Made by a program: the position numbers and the translations under genes. The notes under the pieces are model-generated. The model was not told where the DNA came from and did no database searches. It worked only from the letters and a program-made list of their open reading frames with translations. Positions 33,431 through 44,499 of a stretch of DNA of 64,000 bases are shown piece after piece. The first letter of the stretch is position 1; every line of letters starts with the position of its first letter. Origin of the DNA: Anthoceros angustus. Lineage: Eukaryota; Streptophyta; Anthocerotopsida; Anthocerotales; Anthocerotaceae. The stretch spans positions 992,001-1,056,000 of the forward strand of contig MU008159.1 of the NCBI GenBank assembly GCA_010909165.1, given 5' to 3'.

Positions 33431-34148
33431 GCACTAAGAAGAGGTGCAAGGTGCAAGGCGGGCTGGGAGGAGGCGAGCTGGAAGGGGAGGGAGGCGTGAG
33501 CTTGGAGGGATGCGGGTTTTCTTTTTAGCATTCAAGTTTATTTCACTAGGGCAAATTGCCTTATACCATTACAACAACCCTACCGGGGAACCCTAAGCAT
33601 GCGAGAGCTCCCTAGACTCAAGTCTAATCCCCTTCAACCCAAACAAATTTGACCCACCATGGACACTAGTCGAGGGCGAGCCATCACCTCGTTGATGACA
33701 AAAATTTCGAGGGGGGGGTGAGTTTGAATCCATTCATTCAGTTCATTCAAGATTCTTTTGGGGATTTCTCCATTCAAAACACGATCACGGGATGCAATGG
33801 ACCTAAAATGGAGAATTTCAATAGTGTTAATAAAATACCCTTCACCTAAAAAGATTTATTCAATTTTAATGATTAAAAATATTTTCCAAGTAGCCTAATT
33901 GGGACCAGGCAATGCAAAAGGCCCCATGAGCATGAACACACAATGCCCCGATTGTGACGAGACTCTTTTGAGATTTTTCCTTGAGTAATTAAATTTAATA
34001 TAAAATTGTGTTTTTGAAGGTTGACTATGGTCTAGAGCAAAACTAATTGATTTTGATGTGCAAAACTAGGATTTTGAACTAGACCAAATGTGAGCTATAA
34101 TTGAATGCACCAAACAGTCCACAATGATGATGATATACAATATATTTT
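33431..34148. other. No recognised gene
   Basis: G-rich patch (33,450-33,510), then AT-rich sequence with a G9 run at 33,710-33,718. No ORF above 60 codons. Confidence 0.5.
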
Positions 34149-34149
34149 C

Positions 34150-34380
34150 AGTTCATACAATAACATAGCCTAGTGATAGGGCCTAGGCCTCCCTCTATTT
34201 TCTTCATACAATAACATAGCCTAGTGGTAAAGGCCTAGGCCTCCCAATCTATTTTTAGTTCATACAATAACATAGCCTAGTGGTAAGGGCCTAGGCCTCC
34301 CAATCTATTTTCGGTTCATACAATAACATAGCCTAGTGGTAAGGGCCTAGGCCTCCCAATCGGGAGGGCTCAGGCCCCGC
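34150..34380 (+). repeat. tRNA-like SINE head with tandemly repeated A-box
   Basis: Four units of ~55 bp each contain CATAGCCTAGTGGTAA or a close variant. TAGCCTAGTGG (34,329-34,339 in the last unit) fits the Pol III A-box consensus TRGYNNARNNG at every position. Only the last unit continues into GGCTCAGGCCC (34,367-34,377), a weak B-box, ~40 bp downstream as in tRNA genes. Likely a tRNA-derived SINE whose 5' part has been tandemly copied. Confidence 0.5.
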
Positions 34381-34387
34381 AATTTGT

Positions 34388-34592
34388 CGGCACTACCGTA
34401 CGCTCGATATTGGTTCGGCACTTGCTTGCCAAACCCCTTAATTTATTTTGGAAAAACGTGGTGTGGCAGGCCGATTGCAGTAGATAAATTAGGCGTTTTC
34501 ACCAATTTTCCAAGGAATCCTGAGTTTTTAATTTTGGCATCAAAAAGTATTAATTAATTAACGCCGAACCGATATCAGGCTTACGGTAGTCT
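34388..34592. mobile_element. ~200-bp fold-back element (MITE-like)
   Basis: The left arm 34,388-34,420 and the right arm 34,561-34,592 are inverted copies: ACTACCGTA..GC..GATATTGG on the left pairs with CCGATATC..GC.TACGGTAGT on the right, then GGTTCGGC with GCCGAACC. The ends (ACTACCG / CGGTAGT) resemble CACTA-class termini. No coding capacity. Confidence 0.5.
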
Positions 34593-34639
34593 GGAGGCAG
34601 AGAGGTATGCTCTCACAACTTTGGCGACTTAAACGCATT

Positions 34640-35470
34640 TGGGCCAAGTGAGGCTACTGGCGAATTGTCGTCGATAATCGCGTCTTGATAAGTACAATAC
34701 TATGATAGGAAAATATGCTTCTCGAGTGTCGCCTAACTTATCACTATTTTCCTTCAAAGACAATAGTGACACACCTTCCCTCAACCATGGCGAAAATGGT
34801 ATATATCCATCGATTGTAACAATGAACATATTTTTCTTTAAGAAACCGAAGGCAAAAGTTATGGATTTAGAATTACGAATATCGATATTTAGCAATCCAT
34901 ATTGACTTGTGTGATGTTTCCTAACAAAGTAGCATTGTAGTTGAAGTTATTGAGGTAAGATTTCGGTCCTAGTAGTCGGGCAACTCGACCTTGAAATGCA
35001 CAAGGCCGTTCCGCTTAATACCTAGGTATCGATAGACAGACCATCGCCTTCAAGCAACAACACCGGCAAAAAGGAGCTCGTCTTCTCTTTTTGCTCGATT
35101 GTTCGAAGACCTATGTTTTGATTCATACATTCAAGCATTCATTCTTCTTCATTTTGGGGCATTCATATATTCAACCAATTAATTTCTTTTTCACAATCTC
35201 TTTAAGGGACACTCGTGAAAATATCTCTTGAAGAAAGTCATATTTATTATAAATTTTTGAAGCAAAGAAGTGGGGTCTGTATAGAATTGGACTCAATTTG
35301 GTGTTGTGAAAATAAAGGACGAGAAAAACTAGCATTTTCTTTCCTGTGCTCGAAAAGTTCAATTCATGAAATCTCAAGATGTACCAACCTCTTCTACATA
35401 TAGCATTTGACTAAATAACATATTTGGTGTAAGGTGTGGGCACAAAAGCACCTCCACCCAACAAGGGGTC
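34640..35470 (+). pseudogene. Gnk2-like copy C, 3' half only
   Basis: Aligns with the second half of copy A (29,660-30,510) and copy E (61,570-62,420): IGKYAS near 34,705, then the block with FSFKDNSDTPS and NGIYP, now frameshifted, then NIFFFKKPKAKVMDLELRI (34,843-34,900). The signal peptide and first half are absent; the left boundary lies next to the fold-back element. Confidence 0.45.
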
Positions 35471-35493
35471 GATGATTGTTTAAAGAATGTGGT

Positions 35494-35684
35494 TGGGATA
35501 CCTTTAATATAAAATGTTGCATATATTTTTAAATTCTATACATGTAGGAGCTAATTTGAGGTTGGCAAGGAATAGGGAGTTAGGCGTTGGGATACCTTTT
35601 AAGCATATAAAATGTTGCATATATTTTTAAATTCTATACACGTAGGAGCTAATTTGAGGTTGGCAAGGAATAGGGAGTTAGGCG
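35494..35684. repeat. Tandem duplication of ~95 bp
   Basis: Two copies of the segment from TTGGGATACCTTT to GGAATAGGGAGTTAGGCG. The second has a few extra bases (TTTTAAGCATATAAAA), as in the ancestral flank near 30,505. Confidence 0.8.
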
Positions 35685-35872
35685 GGATTACGGATTGATA
35701 CTACGATATCTAGAAGATGACGCCATTCCTCCTCCTCGGCGAGAACCACCGTTAGTGTTGGACAAGCTACGTTCTCGCTGGTGGGGGCGTTGGTAAGTAG
35801 TTGTTTGTTTTCTAGGCCAAGATGGTCTAAACAATTTTGTGGGAAACCGGGGCTAGGCCTCCAAGTTTCGAG
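35685..35872. other. No recognised gene
   Basis: Plain sequence between the duplication and the next repeat. A GGTAAGTAG near 35,809 resembles a splice donor, but no exon is evident. Confidence 0.4.
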
Positions 35873-36900
35873 GCGCGGGTCCAGTGCACGCCTCTCTTAG
35901 GCAAACCCAGGTCTCTTTTGTAGCCTTGCCCTTGGCCATAGGCCAAGGACAAATTAACTAGGATTGTTGCTCTGGGCCGAAGGCCAAGGAGATCATGACG
36001 GTGAGCTTAGTGACCTAGCTTTGTAGGCAGGCTAGGTAGGCATGCGACTATCTCACGGCTGCTGTGACAAGTCATCATCTTTGTTCTTTGTATGGGAAGC
36101 AGGCACCTAAGACTCTATGGATCTTGACTAGAGCATCACAGGCATAAGCCACGAATCTTGAAATGACTAGATCTTGTTGGAGCATCTCGGGCATAAGCCA
36201 CGATCTTTGAAGTGTGATGATGTCATGTACATGGCCCATGGATGGCTGCACATGACATGTATGCCATGTATGCATGTGTGCCATGTATGCATACGTATGG
36301 AGATGAAGGATGACATGTGATGTATGTGGACATGTGGCGGTGATGTGTCATGGCGCAATCTATATGCATGGATTATGCATGTAGGCGGTGCTATGCGCAT
36401 ATATAGATAAGATTTATATTAGAAAATACATAAAATCATAAATCAAGGAAAAGGGCGAATAGGCTGTTAAACATATAAAATATTATTATTTGAAGGCCAA
36501 GGAAAGTAGGATTATAAAGTGCCCACCATCGATACGGGTGGACACTTCATCGAGAACTCACAGGGGTTTTGCCTATATATGTAGGCACTTGACCATGGAT
36601 TCTCGGATTGTTGATGTTTGTCTTGTTCTAATACGCCATACGCCGTCCTGTGTCTTTGTCTCCTAGAGGTTCTTGTGGTTCGTTGCATTGTCGGGTTGGG
36701 AGAATTTTCCAGCTTGATTTCACTGTTCATGGTCCGGTGCCTCTCTTAGGCAAACCCGGTCTCTTTAGTAGCCTTGCCCTTGGCCATAGGCCAAGGACAA
36801 ATTAAGGCTAGGATTGTTGCGCTGGGCAAGGCCAAGGAGAGATCGCGGCGGAAGCTTAGTGACCTAGCCTTGTAGGCAGGCTAGGTAGGCATGCGACTAT
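35873..36900. mobile_element. Small element with ~165-bp terminal direct repeats (TRIM-like, tentative)
   Basis: 35,890-36,052 and 36,737-36,900 are direct repeats (from GCCTCTCTTAGGCAAACCC to GGTAGGCATGCGACTAT) with small indels. Between them are ~680 bp without coding capacity: two near-copies of a GGCATAAGCCACGA segment (36,137 and 36,189) and a CATG/TGTATG-rich stretch (36,215-36,345). Short non-coding DNA between LTR-like repeats fits a TRIM. No primer-binding site or polypurine tract was found, and the ends are not TG..CA. Confidence 0.35.
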
Positions 36901-36919
36901 GCGGGCTGCGCGACACCCG

Positions 36920-37075
36920 TTCGGGGATTACAATCGACAAGCGGATTACAATCGACAGCGTGACAGAACCCAATCAATCGACAAGCGGCAGTAACCCAAT
37001 CGACAAGCATCGAGAACCCAATCGACAAGCGGCGTGAACCTCCTTCGACAAGCGGTAACCTCCTTCCTAAAGGAC
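36920..37075. repeat. Minisatellite of ~20 bp, AATCGACAAGCGG type
   Basis: About seven irregular units built on AATCGACAAGCGG with tails such as CGTGAACCC, CAGTAACCC or ATTAC. Unit length varies by a few bases. Confidence 0.8.
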
Positions 37076-37129
37076 AAAGGCTCCTCCATATATGTACATG
37101 CAAAGACCGATGTTGGGAAGAGCCGCTAG

Positions 37130-38070
37130 TGATCATTAAGTAGCGATAGAAATATAGTGTAATATTTATTATTCCTTGAGAAAAACCGGTGATCCTCTTT
37201 ATATTGTTTACCGTTTTGTTGTTGGATTGTCTATTGAGAATCCAATCTAATTTATTTTCTTGGTAGGATTGGTTGTTTTTCCAACATCTTGCTTCATACT
37301 TTATAACTTTTATATCTCTTGCACTGTTTTTATATCTTGAGCACTTTGTGCCTTTGTTATCTTCATAAATGTTGGTCCAGAAACTAAATGTTGGTATAGA
37401 TCCAATGGGGAATGCTTTTCACTTCTATTCCTCGGCGTTATGCCAAGTCATATCACAGGCAAAGATGGGAAGTAAATCCTAGAGTTGACGGACCTATTTA
37501 AGACACCAATGCGGCGGAGAACTTGTTAAGTCCAGATTTAAATTCACCAGCGGTACAGTGCTAGGTTGCAGCTATCAAGATATACCACTGAGCGTGCAAC
37601 ATTTAGTACAAGCAACTTTTTGGACATGATTATCAGGTTATTACAAGAAGTATGGTAATGTGGGTATTGCTCCGGAGTTGATTGTGCCTTGTGTGTTGCA
37701 TACATACGTATCAAACTTCATACACAATATTGTGGGAATTTTTTAGCATCGGGGTTTATGACTCTAAAACTACAATAATGCGATAGGAAAATATGCTTCT
37801 CGAGTGTCTTATGTCTTATCGTTATTTTCCGAGCGATAATACAGATAACATTCACCATGGCAGTGGGCATATATCCTGATGAGCGTAACAAAGAATTAAA
37901 GTCTTTCCTAACAAAGGAAGATAAATCCTATTTAGTGTGGCATTTGAAACTACGTAACAATCGACAAAGTTTTGTATTTATAATTCAAGCAAATTACCGT
38001 TATCGAAAATTAGTATTCTAGATCATGTTATTAATGCAGCACAAAGTCAACTTCTTATCAAAGGCGGTTC
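37130..38070 (+). pseudogene. Gnk2/DUF26-like protein, copy D (B-type, degraded)
   Basis: Collinear with copy B from its 5' flank (37,130 with 31,370). The leader region near 37,410-37,450 is disrupted. GKDGK-like residues near 37,460, the DCAL.. block near 37,676-37,740 and the CLMSYRYFP-like block near 37,800-37,835 are still visible in separate frames. More eroded than B and F. Confidence 0.4.
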
Positions 38071-38628
38071 CAAAGTGACTCTAAGATACACCACTACCAT
38101 GATTTTAAGTCGCTTTTAACGAGGTGGTTCAGAAGCTCCCTTCAAAGTACACATCCATGAAGGACTCTATTTCCTGGTATCCAATGTGTACACAATAAAA
38201 CCAGTATGTTTCCTTACATGACAATCACCACTAGAGTTGAAAATGCTTTGAAAGAAGCCATTAGAATTTCTGAAATATGAAATAAATCATTAGAATTTCT
38301 AAAATATGAAATAGATTCACATTTCAAGTTGCCCCATAGCTGGGACCAAAGGGAGCATGAACAAACGCACCACACCTACTACTAGCCATGGAAAGGTACC
38401 AAACACTTGTAAATTTTCTTTTCAAAGTATTTTACTTACATTGAATTTCCGTTATTTATAAGAAACAAGCATATATGAAGACGCTGGTTTAGTGCATTAT
38501 AAATTGATCCGATGTTCAACTAAAATCTGAACAAGACCAAATGCTAGCTTCATATTAGGTGTGCACATTTTAAAACAAGTTGCTCACCCACGAAGTCCCA
38601 AAACCTTTCTGTGATTGCCTTTTAAGAT
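38071..38628. repeat. 3' flank of copy D up to the solo LTR
   Basis: Collinear with 32,390-32,948. Contains a small duplication, CATTAGAATTTCT.AAATATGAAAT, at 38,258-38,310. Confidence 0.6.
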
Positions 38629-39768
38629 TGTCATGCCTATAGCCATTTTGGATAATCACATCTTATTTCACGTATGTACATACATATATATATATATATA
38701 TATATCATTCACCTTGGATGATTCTTTCATCATCATCTTTTCATTCTCCTTTGTTTTCTCATTCATCTTTCATAAATCCGTCTTATTGTCTTTCCCCATT
38801 CATCTTTTCATTTTCATCTTAATAGATCCGTCTTATTGTCTTTCCTCATTCATCTTTTCATTTTCATTTTCATAAATATTTTATTTTCTCATATACTTAT
38901 TTATATACATATTTATATATATATTTGGGTGGCCAGCCCATATCGCTTCAACTTCTTCTCATGTTTACAAGCTCAGTTCTCGTTAAGCGACATTACATTT
39001 TGCGTGCTATATAGCAGGCATTATCTTTCTTACTTTCAATTTTATTTTCATTCTCCTCTCACGGATGCATGCTCGATGTTTGCCCTTCATAAAACATCCT
39101 CAAGCGCGGTGCATTGGCGTAGTTAATTGTTTAAACATATGATAGATTGCGAGATTACTTCCTACATTGACACCGAATCCTCAAAGAAATGTTCAAAGAC
39201 TACCATGCCTCAAAACATACATATACACAAATACACATCTTTAAAAATTCACCTTGACTTCTCAATTCTTTATTCATCTAATTGTTAAGTCCACCAAAAC
39301 TTTCAGTGCTAATCCATTGAACTTACAAAAGATACATGCCCGATGCAACTACCCTATTTTATAGGCCGGGCTCGGGTTCATGTTCAACCAACGATCACAC
39401 GAGTTCAATTGAAATTGTCAATAAGCGATAGTTATCACTCTAACTTATCATTTATGAACTCCTCATTAACTTTCACATCACATCGGTTTAACCATAATTT
39501 GAACTACACTACACGTGTCACTTGATGCTTTTGTCATCGCCAATCATGATTGCGACTTTCATTTCGGACACAAATCTTACATCAAGTTTGCTCACACATC
39601 AACACCTCTTTCTTCATAACTTTCTCATTTATCTTGGTTCATTGTAGCTTTACTTGTATACGGTTTCTTGTTCAACACCACATGCTCCTCACATCCTCCA
39701 GTTCTCATCCGCACTCATGCTCAATCTTCTTTCCGATCTCTCCTGCATGGACTCCTCATTCCATGACA
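38629..39768 (+). mobile_element. Solo LTR (1,140 bp) with target-site duplication
   Basis: Starts TGTCATG and ends CATGACA, a 7-bp inverted pair with canonical TG..CA ends. It is flanked by AGAT on both sides (38,625-38,628 and 39,769-39,772). The paralogous site near 32,945 reads straight through as TTTTAAGATTTCAATGG, so the empty site is present in the same window. Inside: a (TA)n run (38,683-38,705), two ~48-bp near-repeats of ATCCGTCTTATTGTCTTTCC (38,777-38,870), and no coding capacity. The duplication could be counted as 4-6 bp because of local sequence. Confidence 0.75.
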
Positions 39769-40270
39769 AGATTTCAAAGGACTAGAACACGATGGCCGAT
39801 TCCTCCATAAGTTTCACGCGCATTTTTAATTTCTAAATTTAAAGCTTCCATTTTTAAGGAGCCTTAAAATCTTAAAATAATTAGGTCTGAGCGTGAGCGG
39901 CACAAGGCACGTCTTGGTGGGCTCTTGGCCGGGTGGGCTGATGGCCGGGTGGGTGGCGGTGAGGTCTTGTGGGTGCCTGCGGACTACTCACTGGTGTCGA
40001 GCGATTTTAGAGACTAAATAGTGAATAGCTGTTGGGTAAGTTTATATACATATTGCAATGTTAGTTGTAAAAACTACACCTATATTCAAATTTAGATATA
40101 AATAATTTAAAAATAATTTTAAAAATAAAAATAAAAAATTCTAGCAAATTCCATCCCTAAAAATGAACAAAACGTTTCCGAAACCTTACAACCTGTATCC
40201 AACGCTTGCTTCCAACAAAGACGGTAGGATGCTTTTAATATTTTTAAAATTTAATGATTTCAAGTAATTA
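39769..40270. repeat. Continuation of the copy-D flank after the solo LTR
   Basis: Collinear with 32,945-33,435: GATTTCAA..GGACTAGAAC, then the GC-rich island (39,890-39,990) and the AT-rich run (40,080-40,140). Confidence 0.65.
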
Positions 40271-40274
40271 CTAG

Positions 40275-40830
40275 TGAGTACTCACGGTGCAGGTGCAAAG
40301 GCGGGAGGATCCCAAAATAGCGGAAATTGCAAGGAGTTGCAAGTAGCAAGGCATGCGAGCTCGGACTCAAGCGGTCATGAGGGACGGCGTCCGGATGAGG
40401 CATCCGGTGAAGAACGTTCTCATCGCATCTGCACGGTCAGCGGATCTTGGACTAATTGTGGAGGAGTGCGAATCATCAAAGAATCATCAATGAATCGACG
40501 TTGCTTGATTATCAAGGTTCCCAGTTGCTAGCTCTCACAACAAAAGGCATGGTGACTGCTCGGAATTGGGATGCGATGATTTGCTGGATTTGAAGGTGAT
40601 CTTCCGGGAGGCAAGTTTGTTCATCTTGGTGATGCTGGAGGCCACAGCTATGGTCCCAACTTGTATGGGCGGTGATACTATCTCATCAAGGCTGCGTGGC
40701 GGACTAGATCCATGGCGAAGTGGAAGAAATGGCTGCTGATCCGGCTCAATTCGAGCCCGAGCCGTAGTCGGGCGTGAAGACACGAGGAGCCGAGCGCAAG
40801 GGTGGAGTCAAAAGAAACCGGGACAGGAAA
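40275..40830 (+). pseudogene. Patchwork of G1 gag and post-integrase fragments
   Basis: In order the pieces match 52,010-52,085, then jump back at ACTCAAGCGGT to 51,619-51,650, then after ~150 bp without a match continue as 60,243-60,360, then jump at CGGTGA to 51,368-51,510. Each piece is 30-140 bp. The reading frame is not kept. Confidence 0.6.
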
Positions 40831-41137
40831 GGCTCCTTAGGGTCGAATGGGACGGATGGGCTTCTCAGCTCCAAACGAGACGGATGTGCTCATGATGTGG
40901 GGACGGGGCCCGTTGGATTCGGACGGCTGCTAAGTTCGACGTTGGAACGGGACGGGACCCGTTGGATGCAGATGAAGCCGCGTTAAGTGTATTTCATTGT
41001 TTACTAAATATGATTAATTATACACTATATTGATTAAATATAAAATTAATCATTAAGAATTAAAATTATTTGTTAAGAACTAAAATTACTGTTAAAATTA
41101 CCTAAATCCACACCAAGCGGTGTGGCTCAGAACCTAA
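40831..41137. other. No recognised gene
   Basis: 40,831-40,985 has repeats of GGGACGG..GGGCCCGTTGGAT type (two copies of GGGACC/CCCGTTGGAT). 40,990-41,095 is AT-rich with repeats of TTAAGAA(C/T)TAAAATTA. 41,112-41,128 is a small hairpin, CACACCAAGCGGTGTGG. Confidence 0.45.
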
Positions 41138-41207
41138 GAAACAACGCCTTTTCCAACGTTGTTTTGGAGCGTTGTTTTGAGGGGCAAAATGTAGTAGTGC
41201 GGCTATG

Positions 41208-41773
41208 GTCCCAACATGGAGGCGGTGAAGGCCAACTTGCTACCATTCACAACATATGCAAAGTTGAAGGAAAGTGACAATATTATTGATTGCCTTGAGA
41301 GCTGAGCGGTGCCTTGAGAAGGCTGACGGTGCACTCTCGAGATTAGGGTAAGAGGCATGCTAGGTGACTTATTGGTGGGCAATTGCACGGTGGACATGTA
41401 TGTCAAATGTGGCCCTGGAAGTTGCGAGGGGTTTTGAGAGCTTGGCCACAAAAGATGTAGTGACATTGAATGCACATGCATAGATTCTTCGTTACTGGTG
41501 TCCCACTAGGAGTGTTCGGACCTACAGGGCTAGTTTTGCATGCCCATAAAGCACAACATGATGTAAGCAAGTTGTGAGCAGTGGAGGAAGGAACTTGGAG
41601 GCGAGACCATGAGGACCCGCTCAAAAGATCATGAGGAGACTTGATGCCATGGATCGGGGAGATTAAAAGGCGGTAGCTGGTGAAGAAGAGCGGAAGAGCT
41701 GAACTGAGCACGAGGCGGTCTGTAAAAGTCTAAGAAGTTGAGGTGAGCATCGGGCCTCAAAGACTTATAAAGC
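41208..41773 (+). pseudogene. PPR-protein fragment, degraded copy 2
   Basis: Near-identical to 1,407-1,958 and broken at the same places. It aligns with 60,335-60,640 from TATGGTCCCAAC onward. The CTG/CAG sites that differ from the better copy are the same as in copy 1. Confidence 0.55.
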
Positions 41774-41841
41774 GGCGTGGCGTAGAAAATCAGTTCTTGG
41801 TTTTCTCTTTGGGCGTACCTCGAATCATGCGGAGTGCGCAA

Positions 41842-41919
41842 GATGAGTACAAGAACGTCCGTCGCAATTTCTTAGAGGATTATGCTCTTACTTGGTGGAG
41901 GACTTCGTTGAGAGCGTAA
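41842..41919 (+). pseudogene. Gypsy gag core fragment
   Basis: Twenty-five codons read DEYKNVRRNFLEDYALTWW and then RTSLRA before a stop. The ALTWW block is typical of the capsid-like core of plant gypsy gag. No flanking gag sequence can be joined with confidence. Absent from the 1-18 kb mosaic. Confidence 0.5.
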
Positions 41920-44499
41920 GACAAAGGCAATCCGAGCCACAATCTTCACATGAGGACTTCAAGCAAGTGACTGCAACTCAGTTTCCAACCCGCTAATGCG
42001 TGAGTTTGGTAGCGAAGGATGCTTGTCGTGCGTCTTCATCAATTTGTCGTATGACGCAAAAACTTACTCACACTTCTTCTGGTTTCACCGGCCTTGGTGC
42101 AAAGGGAAAAAGAGGGCTGCTGTCGGGGCCAAACAAAAGAAAAGTGCTAAAATTCTACCTATGCTGCATGCACCGAGCGCTCACATGTCTTGATGCTCAC
42201 TTGATTCGAGAAAATTAAAAGGGCTGCCCTACAGTACTAGTGATAAGTCCCTTGAACCTTTGCACCACACATTGCCACAATCTTTGACGGCACACATAGG
42301 TCTTTGCATTACACCTAGAAATTCGACAACAACAAAATTGCGTGTGTTAGCGTTCCTCCTAGGGACTTGACAAGCTGCCTTCCCGCAGTAGCCTGCCTTG
42401 GTCTTGTGCTCATAGCCTTGCAACCACCTTGCGTCGCATGCAGTGGGCACCACACTCTTGGTGCCGGCATCCTCTTGGATTGGAGTGATCATGTGCTTTC
42501 TCCCACCGTGTGTGAGAGGGAGACTGGCCCAAGCTTGGCCATTTTGCGGGTTATTTCCGACTTTCTGTTTAAGGGCATTTTAGTAATTATCGGTACCAAG
42601 GATTAAACTAAGCTAACAAAACCTACTTGCTAAGCCCTAGCTTCTAAGAGTTAGTTCCTAGCATCGGTTCACGTCGGTATGTCGTCTTCATCGGTATGTG
42701 TGACAAAACCAAGCTTGCTCACACTTCTTCTGGTTTTCACCCGCCTTTGCAAGGGAAAAGAGGCCTGTCGAGGCCAAACAAAAGAAAAGTGCTAAAATTC
42801 TACCTATACCCCGGTGATGGGCCAGGCGGAAACAATCGTGAAAAGAAAGAAACAAGGCATACAGCGTCTTGAAACAAATGCCACATGGAACCAAGAATGA
42901 GGCCAGCAGAATCCTAGAACTCTGCGGCCGCATTCACAATGGAAAGCGGGTCGTCTAAACAAAAGGTCCACACAATTCCATCACACCGTAACATCACATG
43001 GTGTAAAATCCAAAGCATCCACGAGCATTTCCAGCACACTTTGCACAATACGAGTTGCTCGAGAGCGGCTGAGGAGGTAAGGCAAAACAAATGAAAACCC
43101 CATTGCATCCGTCACGAGAAGCATAAGCTCCTCATCATCATCCTCCCACAAACACGGGTAGTGCGGTGGAATCCAGTGTTGTTATCATGGGGTCCAAATT
43201 AGGTAAGTGGCGGGCGCCTGAGTTCTTGGTATGTGCAATAGTCCTACCATCGAGCCACCAAAATCAGCACTCCATTGGGCCTAACTTCGCACCCTCGGCA
43301 CATGTCTGCTGCTAGCTGTCAAGGTGTCCACAGTTTGCCTTTGCAAGTATCTGAAATCCCTTCTGAATTTCTTGACTTGGGCTGAATGACCACTGGTGTC
43401 ATCTGTAAGGAATCCGGTCTTGAGCTATGTTGAGGTTGGCCATAGCCATTGGCATAACACTGCCGAAATAGTATGCCTCCCCAATCACTCGAGCCCATGT
43501 GGACGGGATCATCAAGGCTGTACCACCTCCTGCATCTTCTTAGCTATTGTACTCGGCACCACGACCAAAAGCAAGTAAGGGAGAAGTGTGCCAAGGCATG
43601 TTTACTCATGCGGTAGCCCATAGCGATGTAGGGCAGCATGAGGTCCCAATCCTCCTTTCCACTGCAAGCATAACTTTCTCTTTTGATGGTGGACCATCCT
43701 TTCACCAGCCATCAGCACGAGGATGGTCCCTAGTCCGCTTTGTGATCGATAAGCGCAACATCTAAAGGTCACGAAATTCCCCTCTTCGAGCCACAGTCGG
43801 TCGGGCACTCGGCACAGCTACCAGCGGCTAAGCACGTGTGCAAAAATGCAGGGCGTGCTTGAGGACTTATCGATAGAGCCACAACCTCCACCCATTTGGA
43901 GAAATGCTCCATCATGACAAGTATGTAGACATTGCCTCTCGGCGTCCTAGTCAATTCTCCAATGAGGTCGCGGGACCGGTGAACAAGCCCATGATGGGCG
44001 AGGGTGGAAGGCAGGTCTTTGCATAGTAAAGGAGGCCTTGACTCGGTCACAAGGCTCACGGAGCCACATTCTACAGTTGTGCATCCCATACTAAAAAATG
44101 AGGTGTGAGCGGTGTAAGTCCGCTTCACACCAAAGTGACCATGTGCACACGTGTCAGTCGACCCTATCACCGGTGGTGGCACCAAGCGCTCGACACCATT
44201 GCCCGACTTGCGAATCATGTAGCCATCACGCCAATAATCTTATTGAACTGCGCACCTGTTCTTTTCAGGGTCAGCCTCGTCCATATACAGTGCAAATCTG
44301 AAGAGCATTCACATCTTCCCAAATGTCCTTTTGCATTGAGCGACAAACAATCATCCAAGGCGGTCATGGCAACAAGGGCAACGCGGCTGACATCGGCGCA
44401 ATCTCCTCCTCATGGTCCGCCTAGCCTCGGTGACATCACTGCGGTCGTCCGGATTTCTAGATAGCATGTCGCATTTTGGTGTGTCACTCGGCACTGTGC

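Larger units (their letters stand above)
41138..44074. repeat. Source Y, 5' part (reference copy)
   Basis: Segments of this stretch recur in the same order within 1-11,222, each bounded by short identities with source X. Between the shared segments this copy has its own DNA (41,774-42,261, 42,989-43,071, 43,171-43,251, 43,604-43,773, 44,011-44,074), which source X replaces in the other copy. It holds the PPR fragment, a gag fragment, an internal near-repeat (42,060-42,160 with 42,715-42,815) and a minus-strand integrase scrap near 43,900-44,000. Confidence 0.7.
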
